Below, one piece after another: positions 28,234 through 37,321 of a stretch of DNA of 64,000 bases. A program made the translations under genes and the position numbers. Source of the DNA: Demequina aestuarii (lineage in GTDB: Bacteria; Actinomycetota; Actinomycetes; Actinomycetales; Demequinaceae); contig NZ_BBRD01000001.1 in assembly GCF_000975095.1 (NCBI RefSeq), forward strand, positions 887,467 through 951,466. The letters are read 5' to 3'. How positions within the stretch are numbered: the stretch's first letter is position 1; every line of letters begins with the position of its first letter. The notes below the pieces were generated by a model, which saw nothing but the letters and a program-made list of their open reading frames with translations, did not search any database and was not told the origin of the DNA.

Positions 28234-28568
28234 CAGGCGCGCCGAGCGCCGGCGTCGTCCTCGAGCTCGTTGAAGGTCACGCGGCGCAGGGGAGAGCCAG
28301 CGAGGTAGGCCGAGCGGGCGAGCGCCATCGACCCTACGGCGGACGTGAGCAGCTGGGCGGTGACGATCAACACCGCCACCACGGCGTTCGACACGGTGAA
28401 GTCGTGCAGCAGCACCCCGACCACGATGAGCACGAGGCCGATTCCGCCGGCAGTGCCGACGGCGGAGACGTGGGTGTACGCGTCGGGGAACCTCAGCAGC
28501 GCAAGGGCGCCGGTCACGAACACCAAGGCGCCCAGGACGATGATGACTGCGCCGATGATCTCTAGCAC
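28233..28568 (-). CDS. mrpG: Na+/H+ antiporter subunit G
   Basis: A 111-residue membrane protein with three helices and the MrpG/PhaG pattern LLRFPDAYTHVSAVGTAG. Last Mrp subunit in the cluster, it begins 1 base after mrpF stops. It is required with the other small subunits for assembly of the antiporter complex. Confidence 0.93.
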   Translation of the reverse strand: MLEIIGAVIIVLGALVFVTGALALLRFPDAYTHVSAVGTAGGIGLVLIVVGVLLHDFTVSNAVVAVLIVTAQLLTSAVGSMALARSAYLAGSPLRRVTFNELEDDAGARRA

Positions 28569-28569
28569 G

Positions 28570-28827
28570 CTATCTCCTTCCTCGCGTGAGTGCGCGCGCC
28601 AGCGCGATCGTGCTGAGGAACGCCAGCAGCGCGGCGATGAGCACGATCTCGAGCGCAGAAGGCGTGTCGAGCAGCACGCCGAACAGCGCGAGCATCGCGA
28701 TCACGCAGAACATCAGCATGTCGCCGGCGATGGCGCGCTCGGCGTCCGTGGGGCCCGTGACCATGCGGTACACGGTTGAGACCCCGGCGAGGCCCACCAA
28801 CACGATGCCGATGACGACGCCGATCAT
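28570..28827 (-). CDS. mrpF: Na+/H+ antiporter subunit F
   Basis: An 85-residue protein of three helices with the MrpF signature VYRMVTGPTDAERAIAGDML. It overlaps mrpE by 4 bases (ATGA), so it is translationally coupled. Part of the seven-subunit Mrp complex in the cytoplasmic membrane. Confidence 0.93.
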   Translation of the reverse strand: MIGVVIGIVLVGLAGVSTVYRMVTGPTDAERAIAGDMLMFCVIAMLALFGVLLDTPSALEIVLIAALLAFLSTIALARALTRGRR

Positions 28828-29189
28828 GACGGACCCCCCTCGCGACGTATCGCCGACAGCAGTCGCCCCTCGATGTCTCTCAGCTCGGCCCGCAGGTGGT
28901 CGGCGTCAGGGGAGTACATGCCGTGGACGTAGATGGTGTGGCCGACGTCGGACTCTTCGGGGGTGTGGTGGCCCACCGTCAGCGTCCCCGGCGTGAGGGT
29001 GATGCAGGTCGACAGCAGCGTGATCTCGGCGTCGGTGCGGCAGCGGGAGTCGTAGCGTGCGATGCCGGGCGTCGAGTCCTGTCCACGCGTGAGCGCGTCG
29101 CGGAGGACAACGGCGTTGGTGCGCACCACCAGCCAGGCGAACCACAGCAGGAAGGCGACGATGCGTACGGGCCAGGTCAGCCAGGTCAT
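28824..29189 (-). CDS. mrpE: Na+/H+ antiporter subunit E
   Basis: A 121-residue protein: one or two N-terminal hydrophobic helices, then a cytoplasmic domain with the MrpE pattern LLSTCITLTPGTLTVG. It is shorter than many MrpE proteins (about 160 residues), lacking part of the N-terminal membrane region. It overlaps mrpD and mrpF by 4 bases each. Confidence 0.9.
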   Translation of the reverse strand: MTWLTWPVRIVAFLLWFAWLVVRTNAVVLRDALTRGQDSTPGIARYDSRCRTDAEITLLSTCITLTPGTLTVGHHTPEESDVGHTIYVHGMYSPDADHLRAELRDIEGRLLSAIRREGGPS

Positions 29190-30742
29190 GGGTTCGTCAC
29201 CGCCTCGATGTACGCGGAGGTGTCCGTGAGTCCAGCGGCGGCCGTCTCGGAGAGCCCCAGCAGCAGTTCTGCTCCCAGGCCGAGGGCGATGGTGAGCATG
29301 GCGAGCACGACGGCAGGGACGGCGAGCGCGACGCCGATGCGCGGCTTGGTGCCAGTGTCGAGCACGACGGAGGTGCCGTCGCCGGGTGTCGCCCCCGCGA
29401 CGGGCAGATCCTTCTCCTCGTGGGTGCGCAGCACCTGGTCAGGGGGCCGGCCCCAGAACACGCCGTTCCAGATCCTGAGCATCGCGATCAGCGTGATCAG
29501 GCTCACCGCCAGCATCACCACGACGGCCAGCACTTGGCCCGCATCGATCGCAGCGATGATCATGCTCAGCTTGGCGACGAAGCCAGAGAACGGCGGGATG
29601 CCCGCGAGCGACAGTGCTGCGACGAAGAAGGCTGCGGCGATCCACGGCTCGCGCTTGGTGATCCCCCACACGTGGCCGATAGTGCCGGTGCCATAGCGTT
29701 CCTCGACGGCACCAACGGAGAGGAACAGCGAGGTCTTCGCGACGATGTGGTGGAGCAGGTAGAAGATGCCCGCAGCGAGCCCAGCTCCGGTGAAGAGGGC
29801 GACTCCCAGGAGGATGTAGCCGATCTGGCTCACGGTGCTGAACGCGAGGACCGTCCTGCTGTCATTCTCGCCCAGCGCGCCGAGGCCGCCGATCACCATT
29901 CCGGTGATGACCACGGCGATACCGATCCACAGGAACCGCTCTTCGCCGTCGAAGACCACGGCGTACAGCCGGTAGATCGCATAGATCGCGACCTTGGCGT
30001 GGAGGGCGGAGAACAATGCGGTCATGGCGGGAGACGTCGCGGGGTAGGCGCGCACGTACCACCCGTGAACAGGCACTGCGGCTGCCTTGATGCTCAGCGC
30101 GAAGATGCAGATCGCCATGGCGAGCGCCACGGTGTCGTCTTCCGCAGCGACGCCGGCGAGCTCGGCCAGGTTGACCGTGCCGGCGGTGCCGTACACGAAT
30201 CCCACTCCGGTGAGGAAGATCGTCGATGTCAGCAGGTTGACCGTCACGTACAGACGTGCGCCCGCGATCTGGCGGAGCGGAGCGGAGCCCGGTGCGGCCA
30301 GCACGAAGAGGCCGTAGGCGGGCAGCAGCATCACCTCGATGAACACGAACATGTTGAACAGATCCGCGGTGAGCAACGCGCCGCTGACGCCCGCCACCAT
30401 CACGAGCAGCAGCGGGGAGAAGAACGGAGACGCGGCGCGGCCGGACGCCATCGCGAAGCCGGCGCACACGATCGTGACGAACAGGGTGAACGTGAGCATC
30501 AATGCCGTGAACATGTCCGCCGCGAAGGGAATGGCGATGCCGAATGGCCACAGACCCACTGCATCGGCCCACGCCCCTCCGTCGCGGAAGGCGACGATCA
30601 GGGCGACGGCCCCGGCGAGCGCAGATGCGAGCACGACGAGCATCGCCACCGCCTGCACGCGTGGCCGACGCCCGAGGATGGTGAGCGCGCCTGCCGCCGC
30701 CAGGGGGATGGCGACGAAGAGAGGAAGCATCGACGCGGTCAT
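29186..30742 (-). CDS. mrpD: Na+/H+ antiporter subunit D
   Basis: A 518-residue protein related to complex I subunits NuoM/NuoN, with about 14 helices. It has the proton-channel Glu region FIEVMLLPAYGLF and the lysine-bearing helix with HAKVAIYAIYRLY. With MrpA it forms the proton and sodium path. ATGA overlaps link it to both neighbours. Confidence 0.93.
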   Translation of the reverse strand: MTASMLPLFVAIPLAAAGALTILGRRPRVQAVAMLVVLASALAGAVALIVAFRDGGAWADAVGLWPFGIAIPFAADMFTALMLTFTLFVTIVCAGFAMASGRAASPFFSPLLLVMVAGVSGALLTADLFNMFVFIEVMLLPAYGLFVLAAPGSAPLRQIAGARLYVTVNLLTSTIFLTGVGFVYGTAGTVNLAELAGVAAEDDTVALAMAICIFALSIKAAAVPVHGWYVRAYPATSPAMTALFSALHAKVAIYAIYRLYAVVFDGEERFLWIGIAVVITGMVIGGLGALGENDSRTVLAFSTVSQIGYILLGVALFTGAGLAAGIFYLLHHIVAKTSLFLSVGAVEERYGTGTIGHVWGITKREPWIAAAFFVAALSLAGIPPFSGFVAKLSMIIAAIDAGQVLAVVVMLAVSLITLIAMLRIWNGVFWGRPPDQVLRTHEEKDLPVAGATPGDGTSVVLDTGTKPRIGVALAVPAVVLAMLTIALGLGAELLLGLSETAAAGLTDTSAYIEAVTNP

Positions 30743-31077
30743 GAGCGGCCCTCCTCGTCGACGTCCGATTCCACGGTGGTGTCGTCGTCCTGGTCGCGAC
30801 CGGTCACCGCGAGCACCAGCATCAGGATCGTGATGGCGAAGGCGATGACGATCGCGGTCAGCACGAACGCCTGGGGCAATGGGTCCGCCACGGTCGAGAG
30901 GTCGTCGGGTGCGCCGAAGGGAGCGTCCCGTCGCGAGGCGCCCCCTGCGGCCATGATGACCAGGTTGGCGGCGTGGCCGAGCAGCACGAAGCCAAGCACG
31001 ATGCGCAGCATCTCCCGCTTGAGCAGCAGGTAGACGGCGCCCATGACGAGCAGCCCGGCGGTGATCGCGAGAGTCAT
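30739..31077 (-). CDS. mrpC: Na+/H+ antiporter subunit C
   Basis: A 112-residue NuoK-like protein with three helices; pattern VYLLLKREMLRIVLGFVLLGHAANLVIM. The C-terminal tail is polar and acidic. Coupled to mrpA and mrpD by 4-base overlaps. Confidence 0.93.
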   Translation of the reverse strand: MTLAITAGLLVMGAVYLLLKREMLRIVLGFVLLGHAANLVIMAAGGASRRDAPFGAPDDLSTVADPLPQAFVLTAIVIAFAITILMLVLAVTGRDQDDDTTVESDVDEEGRS

Positions 31078-33875
31078 GCGGTCACCTCCTGGTGGTCGGG
31101 CGTCTGAGGGGCATCGGCGTGCGGGTCGTCACCGTCGTCGCCCTCGTCGAAGCCATGCGCCGCGTCACGTTCGTGCGGGTGCGGCAGGCCGAGCAGGTTG
31201 AAGGCCGACAGCACGATGCCGATCACGGCAAGGTAGACGCCCACGTCGAACACCAGGGCCGACGTCAGCTTGTAGCCCAGGATCTCTGTGTGCAGCGGCG
31301 CGAGGAAGGAGCCCTCCGTCAGCCCGAAGAGGCCCGTACCCGCGCCGATCACGATGCCGGCGCCGATCAGCGCGAGATAGGGCAGGCGGATGCGCCGTAC
31401 ATCGTCGGTGGGGGACATCAGGTAGATGAGGGCGAATCCCGCGCCGCCGACCAGCGCGGCGATGAACCCGCCGCCCGGCTCCTGATGACCGCGCAGCAGG
31501 AGGAAGACGGAGAGGATCACGATCAGCGGGCCGACGAGCCGGGCCAAGGTGCGGGTGAAGACGGAGTTGTCGAGCGCATCGGCCAGTGGTGAGTTCTCGT
31601 CGATCTCGATCCGGCGGGCCGATGCGGGCCTGCGTGAACGCAGCAGCGTCGCAATCACGATGCCGGCGACGCCCAGCACGGAGAGCTCTCCGAGCGTGTC
31701 GAGAGCACGGAAGTCCACCAGGATGGTGTTGACGACGTTGGCGCCTCCGGTGACGCCTTCACCCTCGGTCAGGTAGTACTCGGCGGCGCTCGACATCGAC
31801 CGGCGGCCCGTGAGCGCCCACACTCCCAGTGTGGTGGTCAGCCCGGCCGCAACGGCGATCACGAGGGAGGGCAGCGTGCGACGCAGCGGGGTGGGCTTGA
31901 AGTCCGTGGGCAGCCGGCGCAGCAGCAGCACCATCACCGTGACGGTGAGGATCTCGACCAGCAGCTGAGTCAGGGCGACGTCCGCCGCTCCCAGCGACAT
32001 GAACCACAGCGTCATCGCGAATCCGACCACGCCGACCACGACCACGGCACCCACGCGCGTGGACACCATCATGGCGGCGATGACGCCGGCCGCGAGCAGC
32101 ACGACCAGGACCCAGTCCAGCGGCCGTGAGGCGTTCCCGTCGATGGCGGGCAGGCCCGAGAGGCCGAGCACTCCCACGGTGCCGATGCCGATGGTGACGA
32201 TCACCGGCATGGCGAGGTGGAGGCGCGGCGCGGTCGAGCTGGACCAGCCGCTCACGACGCGGCCCGTCCGGGCGAGGCCGGCCAGGATGGCCTCGACCAC
32301 GTCGAGGGCGGAGAAGGGCAGTCGGTACGTGAGGAGCACCGGCTGGATCTTCTTGCGCGCGAGCACCAGCAGTACGCCGGTGGTGATGACGAGTGCGGAG
32401 ATGAGCAGGGGCAGGTTGAATCCGTGCCACAGCGCGAGGTGAGCCTCGACGGTGGTGCCGGTCGCCGCGGTGGCCGCGCCGGAGATGAGCGGGTCGAGGG
32501 TGAACGGCATCAGCCCGAGCACGAGTCCGGCGAGCGCGGCCAGGCTCGGGGCGGCCCACACGGCGGGTCGCACCTCGGTCACTTCCCGGCCGTCCGGATC
32601 GTGGCCGCGCGCGCCCATGACGATGCGGGCGGAGTACGCGAAGGTCAGGGCGGAGGCGACGGCGGCCGCTACGGTGATGGTGATCGGTCCCCAGGGCGTC
32701 GCCGGAGCGTCGACGAAGGCCGTGAACATCGACTCCTTGCTGACGAAGCCCAGCAACGGTGGCAGACCAGCCATCGACGCGGCGGAGATCGTGATCGCTC
32801 CGAGCGTCACCGGCATGCGGATGCGCATGTGCGTCAGGGCGCGGATGTCGCGCGTGCCTGCCCGATGGTCGATCACGCCCACGAAGAGGAACAGCGCAGA
32901 CTTGAACAGGGCGTGGGCCACGGTGTGCACGGTCGCGGCCTTGATCGCCTCAGGGGTGCCGACGCCGATCATCGCGACCAGCAGACCCAGCTGGCTGATG
33001 GTCGAGTACGCGAGCAATTCCTTGAGGTCGTACCGGCGCAGCGCGGCGACGGCGCCCAGCAGTGCGGTGATCAGCCCTGAGGTGATGAGCATCGTGTTCC
33101 ACAGTGGAACCTCGGAGAACGCGGGGGAGAAGCGCAGCAGCAGGTAGATGCCGGCCTTCACCATCGCGGCGGCATGCAGGTACGCGCTCACCGGAGTGAT
33201 GGCGACCATCGAGTCAGGGAGCCACGCCTGGAACGGGAACTGCGCAGACTTGGTGAACGCGGCGATCGCGAGCAGTGCGATCACCGTGGACGCGACGGCA
33301 GTGTCCTCCTGCCACATCGGATCCGCGATGATCTCGCTCAGCTGGGTGGTGCCCGTGGCCACGGCCATGGTCGTGACGGCGCCGAGCAGGCTCAGCCCGC
33401 CCATGGCCGTCACCAGCAGGGTCCGGATGGCCGGCCTGCGGGCCTTCGCTCCAGAGCGCGCGATGAGCAGGAATGAGCACAGGGTGGTGAGCTCCCACGA
33501 CACGAACAGCAGCACCACGTCGTTCGCGAGCACGAGCATGGTCATCGCGGCCGCGAAGGCCGTCATGAGCGTGAAGTACCGGGTGTGGCGGCCGACCGCG
33601 AAGTAGCGCGAGCTGTACGTCAGGACCGCAGCGCCGATCAGGAGGACCAGCAGCATGAAGGTGAGCGACAGTCCGTCGAGCCTCAGATCGAAGCCGATGC
33701 CGAGAGTCGGCATCCACGGCACATGCTGAGTTCCCGAGCCGAGGACGATGAGCCCAGCGGCCGCCGCGAGCAGAGGGATCGAGAGGATCCAGCCGGCGCT
33801 GCGTCCGAGCAGCCGCGTCACGAGCGGGGCCAGGACACACGTGGCGACGACAGTCGCGACACACGCGAGGAGCAA
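31074..33875 (-). CDS. mrpA: Na+/H+ antiporter fused subunits A and B
   Basis: A 933-residue fusion. Residues 1 to about 760 are MrpA, NuoL-like, with SWELTTLCSFLLI, KSAQFPFQAWLPDSMVAITPVSAYLHAA and HALFKSALFLFVGVIDHR. The C-terminal part from about 770 is MrpB (VILSVFLLLRGHQEPGGGFIAALVGG). The A-B fusion is common in Actinobacteria. A TTG start at 33875 with AGGTGG upstream is the best fit; other starts are possible. The complex exports sodium in exchange for protons, for alkali and salt tolerance. Confidence 0.92.
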   Translation of the reverse strand: MLLACVATVVATCVLAPLVTRLLGRSAGWILSIPLLAAAAGLIVLGSGTQHVPWMPTLGIGFDLRLDGLSLTFMLLVLLIGAAVLTYSSRYFAVGRHTRYFTLMTAFAAAMTMLVLANDVVLLFVSWELTTLCSFLLIARSGAKARRPAIRTLLVTAMGGLSLLGAVTTMAVATGTTQLSEIIADPMWQEDTAVASTVIALLAIAAFTKSAQFPFQAWLPDSMVAITPVSAYLHAAAMVKAGIYLLLRFSPAFSEVPLWNTMLITSGLITALLGAVAALRRYDLKELLAYSTISQLGLLVAMIGVGTPEAIKAATVHTVAHALFKSALFLFVGVIDHRAGTRDIRALTHMRIRMPVTLGAITISAASMAGLPPLLGFVSKESMFTAFVDAPATPWGPITITVAAAVASALTFAYSARIVMGARGHDPDGREVTEVRPAVWAAPSLAALAGLVLGLMPFTLDPLISGAATAATGTTVEAHLALWHGFNLPLLISALVITTGVLLVLARKKIQPVLLTYRLPFSALDVVEAILAGLARTGRVVSGWSSSTAPRLHLAMPVIVTIGIGTVGVLGLSGLPAIDGNASRPLDWVLVVLLAAGVIAAMMVSTRVGAVVVVGVVGFAMTLWFMSLGAADVALTQLLVEILTVTVMVLLLRRLPTDFKPTPLRRTLPSLVIAVAAGLTTTLGVWALTGRRSMSSAAEYYLTEGEGVTGGANVVNTILVDFRALDTLGELSVLGVAGIVIATLLRSRRPASARRIEIDENSPLADALDNSVFTRTLARLVGPLIVILSVFLLLRGHQEPGGGFIAALVGGAGFALIYLMSPTDDVRRIRLPYLALIGAGIVIGAGTGLFGLTEGSFLAPLHTEILGYKLTSALVFDVGVYLAVIGIVLSAFNLLGLPHPHERDAAHGFDEGDDGDDPHADAPQTPDHQEVTA

Positions 33876-33998
33876 AAAACCACCTGGGTCCGGTCACTGG
33901 AGCGCTGGGCTGCTGGCACGAGGGTTCTGAGGGCCCCCGGCGAGCAATCGGATGGACGGGTGCACGGCACGGGAGGTTCCGTCTGCACTACGCGCCAT

Positions 33999-34004
33999 AT
34001 TCTA
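33999..34004 (-). promoter_or_regulatory. -10 box upstream of mrp operon
   Basis: TAGAAT on the minus strand lies about 125 bases upstream of the mrpA start in the gap to the divergent NmrA-like gene. It would give a leader of about 115 bases. The rest of this 230-base gap shows no feature I can name. Confidence 0.4.
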
Positions 34005-34105
34005 CCGGAACGGGGCAGGGGGTCGGCCCGTCTGTCGCCGATGCGCGAGGCCGGCGGACGGACGTGTCGCGCTGTGGAGGCGGAGGCTGCGGAAGGATGG
34101 CTGGC

Positions 34106-34873
34106 ATGACGCGGGTGGTCGTGATCGGGGCGACGGGGTCCATCGGTCGCGAGGTCGTGCCCGCGCTCGCCGCGCACGGCCTCGAGCCGGTCGCCGCGGT
34201 GCGCGACCCCGAGCGCGCCCGGGCGCTCCTGCCTGGTGTCGAGACCATCCGTGCCGACGTCACCGACCATGCTGGGCTCGCTCGGGCCGTGCGCGGGTCC
34301 GACGGCATCGTGATGGTGCACGGCTCGGATCGCCGGCCCGAGGACGTCGACTACGGGGCCGTGCCGGCGGTGCTGGAGGCACTGGCCGGCGCCCGCCCGC
34401 GGGTGGTGCTGATGACGTCGATGGCGGTGACTCACGAGACGGGTGCGTGGCGCGAGATCATGCGCTGGAAGGCACGTGGCGAGCGGGTGCTGCGGTCCAG
34501 CGGTGTGCCGGCCACCATCATTCGCCCCGGCTGGTTCGACGCGCAGCCGTCCGGCTTCCACTCGGCGACGCTCGAGCAGGGAGATCGGACGCCCGTCGAC
34601 AGCCGCAGGGGAGTCTCTCGACGGCACATCGCTGAGGCGATCGCCCACGCCCTTCTCTACGAGGAGGCCGCGGGGGTGACCTTCGAGCTGTTCTCTGCCC
34701 CGGGAGACGTGGCGACCGACTGGCGGGCGGCGTTCGGGTCGCTCGCCAAGGACGCCGCGGGTTCGCTCGATGCCGCTCTTGACCCGGCGGGTCCGCCGCT
34801 CTCGCGTGAGCCCGATCGTGTTCGCGAGGACGTGGAACGGCTGAGGGCGGCGGCCAGCGGACCTGTCGCGTAA
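34106..34873 (+). CDS. NmrA-like NAD(P)-binding protein
   Basis: A 255-residue atypical short-chain dehydrogenase. It opens with the Rossmann motif VVVIGATGSIGREVVPAL and has an NmrA/SDR-a layout with GSDRRPEDVDYGAV and RPGWFDAQPSG. The usual catalytic Tyr-x3-Lys is not evident. ATG at 34106 has GGAAGG 9 bases upstream; ATG at 34097 is too close to it. It is divergent from the mrp operon. The substrate is unknown. Confidence 0.8.
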   Translation: MTRVVVIGATGSIGREVVPALAAHGLEPVAAVRDPERARALLPGVETIRADVTDHAGLARAVRGSDGIVMVHGSDRRPEDVDYGAVPAVLEALAGARPRVVLMTSMAVTHETGAWREIMRWKARGERVLRSSGVPATIIRPGWFDAQPSGFHSATLEQGDRTPVDSRRGVSRRHIAEAIAHALLYEEAAGVTFELFSAPGDVATDWRAAFGSLAKDAAGSLDAALDPAGPPLSREPDRVREDVERLRAAASGPVA

Positions 34874-34900
34874 GGCGGCCCGGAACGCGAGCGGGGACTC

Positions 34901-35569
34901 TCAGCGCGCCGTGGACGCGTCCGCAGTCGCCTGACCGACGAGGGCGACGAGTGCGTCGGCCGCGACGTTGGCCCCGAATGCCGGAGTGCCTGGCTCGAGC
35001 CTCCTGCCGGCGGCGAGGCCGCCGATCACGACGGGGTCGAAGCCCACGGCGTCGACCAGGGTGCGCGCGGCCTCGACCGCTCCGACGTCGTCCCCCGCGA
35101 TCGCGATCGCACGGCGTCCGGGCGCCCCGGCGTGGAGAGCCCCCTCGTCGAGGTCGTGGTAACCCATGTGATTGAAGCCCTTCACGAGCCGAGCGCCCTC
35201 GAGGTGCTGCGCGACGATCTCGCTGGTCGACGTGGCGGGTGAGGCGAGGTCCTCCCGCGCGCCGTCGACCTCCCACCAGTAGTTCATGGCGTCGACCACG
35301 ACGGTGTCGCGGAGCGACTCGGCGTCGAGCGTCGGGTACTTGCCCAGCGGAAGTGCCAGGACGACGAGGTCGGATTCCCGCGCGACCGCATCGGCCGTCG
35401 TGGCCTCCGCGCCGGGGGAGAGGACCTCGAGGGTGAGCGAGATGCGCGAGGGATCTCCCGAGCCGGCGACGAGCACGCGGTAGCCGGCCTCGACGGCCTG
35501 GCGCGCGAGGACGGTCCCCAGCTTGCCGGCGCCGAGGATTCCCACGGTGCCCAATCCGGTCGCGGTCAT
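34901..35569 (-). CDS. NADPH:F420 reductase-like NAD(P)-binding protein
   Basis: A 222-residue protein with an N-terminal [16 protein letters not shown] nucleotide motif and the stretch [16 protein letters not shown]. It resembles F420-dependent NADP reductases (Fno) and related NAD(P)-binding proteins. ATGA overlap with the upstream luciferase-like gene suggests they work together, perhaps supplying reduced deazaflavin (inference). A paralogue sharing the DAMNYWW motif is encoded at 47319-48050. Confidence 0.75.
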   Translation of the reverse strand: MTATGLGTVGILGAGKLGTVLARQAVEAGYRVLVAGSGDPSRISLTLEVLSPGAEATTADAVARESDLVVLALPLGKYPTLDAESLRDTVVVDAMNYWWEVDGAREDLASPATSTSEIVAQHLEGARLVKGFNHMGYHDLDEGALHAGAPGRRAIAIAGDDVGAVEAARTLVDAVGFDPVVIGGLAAGRRLEPGTPAFGANVAADALVALVGQATADASTAR

Positions 35570-36612
35570 GACGGTGCTCCGTCGGCGAGGAGCTCCCGCA
35601 CGCGCGGGATGACCTCGGTGCCGTACAACTCGACGGCCCGCATGCGCTGGCTGGCAGGCATCGCGCCGCCGCCGGTGTACACCAGGTCGAACCGGCCCAC
35701 GTCGAGGCCGCTGATCGAGGCGGCGATCTTGCGCGCCACCGTGTCGGGGGAACCCACGTAGAGCGAACCGCTCGTGATCTCCGCGTCGTACGAGGAACGC
35801 GCCATGGGAGGCCAGCCGCGCTCAGCCCCGATGCGGTCCATCATCGCCTTGTAGCCCGGGTAGTACGCCTCGCGAGCCTCGTCGTCGGTGGCGGCGATGA
35901 ACCCATGGCTGTGCATGCCCACCGGGTGTGCCGTGGTGCCGAGCTGCTCGCTGGCGCGGCGGTAGAGGTCGACGTACGGGGCGAAGCGCTCGGGCTGGCC
36001 GCCGATGATCGCGAGCATCAGGCGGAATCCATACTTGGAGGCCCGGATCACGGACTGCGGAGAGCCGCCCACACCCACCCACGTGGTCAGCGAACCTGAT
36101 TCGGTCTTGGGGTAGACGTCCGCCTCGTGGAGCGCCGGGCGAGTGGTGCCCTCCCAGCTGACCGGCTTCTCGGTCAGGAGTCGGGAGAAGATCTCGATCT
36201 TCTCCTCGAAGAGCACTTCGTAGTCGGCCATGTCGAAGCCGAAGAGTGGGAAGGACTCGGTGAACGAGCCGCGACCGAGGATCACTTCGGCCCGACCAGA
36301 GGAGACCGCGTCGAGCGTGGCGAAGCGCTGGAAGACCCTGACGGGGTCATCCGAGCTCAGCACCGTCACCGCGGAGCCGAGGCTCACGCGGGACGTACGG
36401 GACGCGATCGCGCCGAGCACCATCTCGGGGGAGGAGATCGCGAAGTCGTGGCGGTGGTGCTCTCCGAGAGCGACGGCATCGATGCCGATCTGGTCCGCGA
36501 GTGCGGCCTCGTCGACGACCTGGCGAATGGCGGCGGCGTGCGTCATCAGGGCGCCGTCATCTGCCAGCGGGATGTCGCCGAAGGTCTCGATGCCGAACTG
36601 GACTTGCGTCAT
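35566..36612 (-). CDS. LLM-class (luciferase-like) oxidoreductase
   Basis: A 348-residue TIM-barrel flavoenzyme of the bacterial luciferase superfamily, starting [13 protein letters not shown]. It has the typical [13 protein letters not shown] segment and [13 protein letters not shown]. Cofactor could be FMN or F420; the adjacent F420-reductase-like gene favours F420 (inference). ATG at 36612 has GAGGAG about 10 bases upstream. A 16-bp palindrome lies 25-40 bases upstream of this start. Confidence 0.88.
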   Translation of the reverse strand: MTQVQFGIETFGDIPLADDGALMTHAAAIRQVVDEAALADQIGIDAVALGEHHRHDFAISSPEMVLGAIASRTSRVSLGSAVTVLSSDDPVRVFQRFATLDAVSSGRAEVILGRGSFTESFPLFGFDMADYEVLFEEKIEIFSRLLTEKPVSWEGTTRPALHEADVYPKTESGSLTTWVGVGGSPQSVIRASKYGFRLMLAIIGGQPERFAPYVDLYRRASEQLGTTAHPVGMHSHGFIAATDDEAREAYYPGYKAMMDRIGAERGWPPMARSSYDAEITSGSLYVGSPDTVARKIAASISGLDVGRFDLVYTGGGAMPASQRMRAVELYGTEVIPRVRELLADGAPS

Positions 36613-36636
36613 GGACTGCTGCTCCTCGCGTTGATC

Positions 36637-36652
36637 AGTTGATGCTTCAACT
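36637..36652. promoter_or_regulatory. Palindromic operator upstream of LLM/F420-reductase operon
   Basis: AGTTGATGCTTCAACT is a perfect 6-4-6 inverted repeat, AT-rich against its surroundings and next to TTGATCA. It lies just upstream of the LLM oxidoreductase start, where a repressor would block transcription. No regulator gene is adjacent, so the protein that binds it is unknown. Confidence 0.55.
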
Positions 36653-36684
36653 AAGAGCGTACCGGTGCGCTCATTCATTCCCGG

Positions 36685-37167
36685 TCAGTCGGTGGCGAGG
36701 GCGTCCTCGATGTCGGCGGCGATCGCGGCGGGCTCGGTGTTCGACCCATAGCGCTTGATCACGTGGCCGTCGCGTCCCACCAGGAACTTCGTGAAGTTCC
36801 ACTTGATCGCAGAGCTGAGCGTTCCGCCCGCCTCGGAGCGCAGCCACTGATACACGGGGTGGGCATGCCTGCCATTGACGTCGATGGTCGCGAACATCGG
36901 GAAGGTCACGCCGTAGTTCTTCTGGCAGTAGTCGCCGATCTCGTCGGCGTCCGCCAATTCCTGCTTGAACTGATTGCTGGGGAACCCGAGGACGGTGAAG
37001 CCCTGGTCCTTGAACTGTTGCTGCAGCGCCTCGAGTCCCTCGAACTGCGGGGCGAAGCCGCACTTCGACGCGGTGTTGACGACGAGGGCGACCTGCCCCG
37101 CGAACTCGGAGAGGCTGCGCTCGTCGCCGGTGAGAGCGGTGGCGGTGAAGTCAGTCAGTGAGGGCAT
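36685..37167 (-). CDS. Glutathione peroxidase family protein
   Basis: A 160-residue thioredoxin-fold peroxidase. The redox residue is Cys (NTASKCGFAPQ), with the catalytic partners Gln in GFPSNQF and Trp in KWNFTKFLVGRDG. Bacterial Cys-type members usually draw electrons from thioredoxin. ATG at 37167 is preferred: CACGAT ends 6 bases before it, which fits a leaderless start, and the further upstream extension is not conserved. Confidence 0.92.
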   Translation of the reverse strand: MPSLTDFTATALTGDERSLSEFAGQVALVVNTASKCGFAPQFEGLEALQQQFKDQGFTVLGFPSNQFKQELADADEIGDYCQKNYGVTFPMFATIDVNGRHAHPVYQWLRSEAGGTLSSAIKWNFTKFLVGRDGHVIKRYGSNTEPAAIAADIEDALATD

Positions 37168-37236
37168 AGGGCCATCGTGCCACTCGCCGCGACGCGGGAC
37201 GAGCATCACGATTCGGTAAAGCCCTCCGCTCGCGGG

Positions 37237-37266
37237 TTGCGTCTCGATCCGCGCTCCGGCTACTGT
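37237..37266 (+). promoter_or_regulatory. Promoter of the lacI-sugar operon
   Basis: TTGCGT (37237-37242), an 18-base spacer and TACTGT (37261-37266). The -10 box abuts the first operator half, so a bound LacI protein would block RNA polymerase. Confidence 0.5.
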
Positions 37267-37294
37267 CGAACCGGTACGAATCGAACCGGTTCGA
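37266..37294. promoter_or_regulatory. Double LacI-type operator
   Basis: Two 14-bp boxes lie one base apart: TCGAACCGGTACGA (37266-37279) and the perfect palindrome TCGAACCGGTTCGA (37281-37294). The CG-centred palindrome is typical of LacI-family sites. They lie 28 bases upstream of the lacI GTG and overlap the start of transcription, pointing to autoregulation of the whole operon. Confidence 0.7.
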
Positions 37295-37321
37295 CAATGA
37301 TGCGAACGAAGGAGTGACGCT

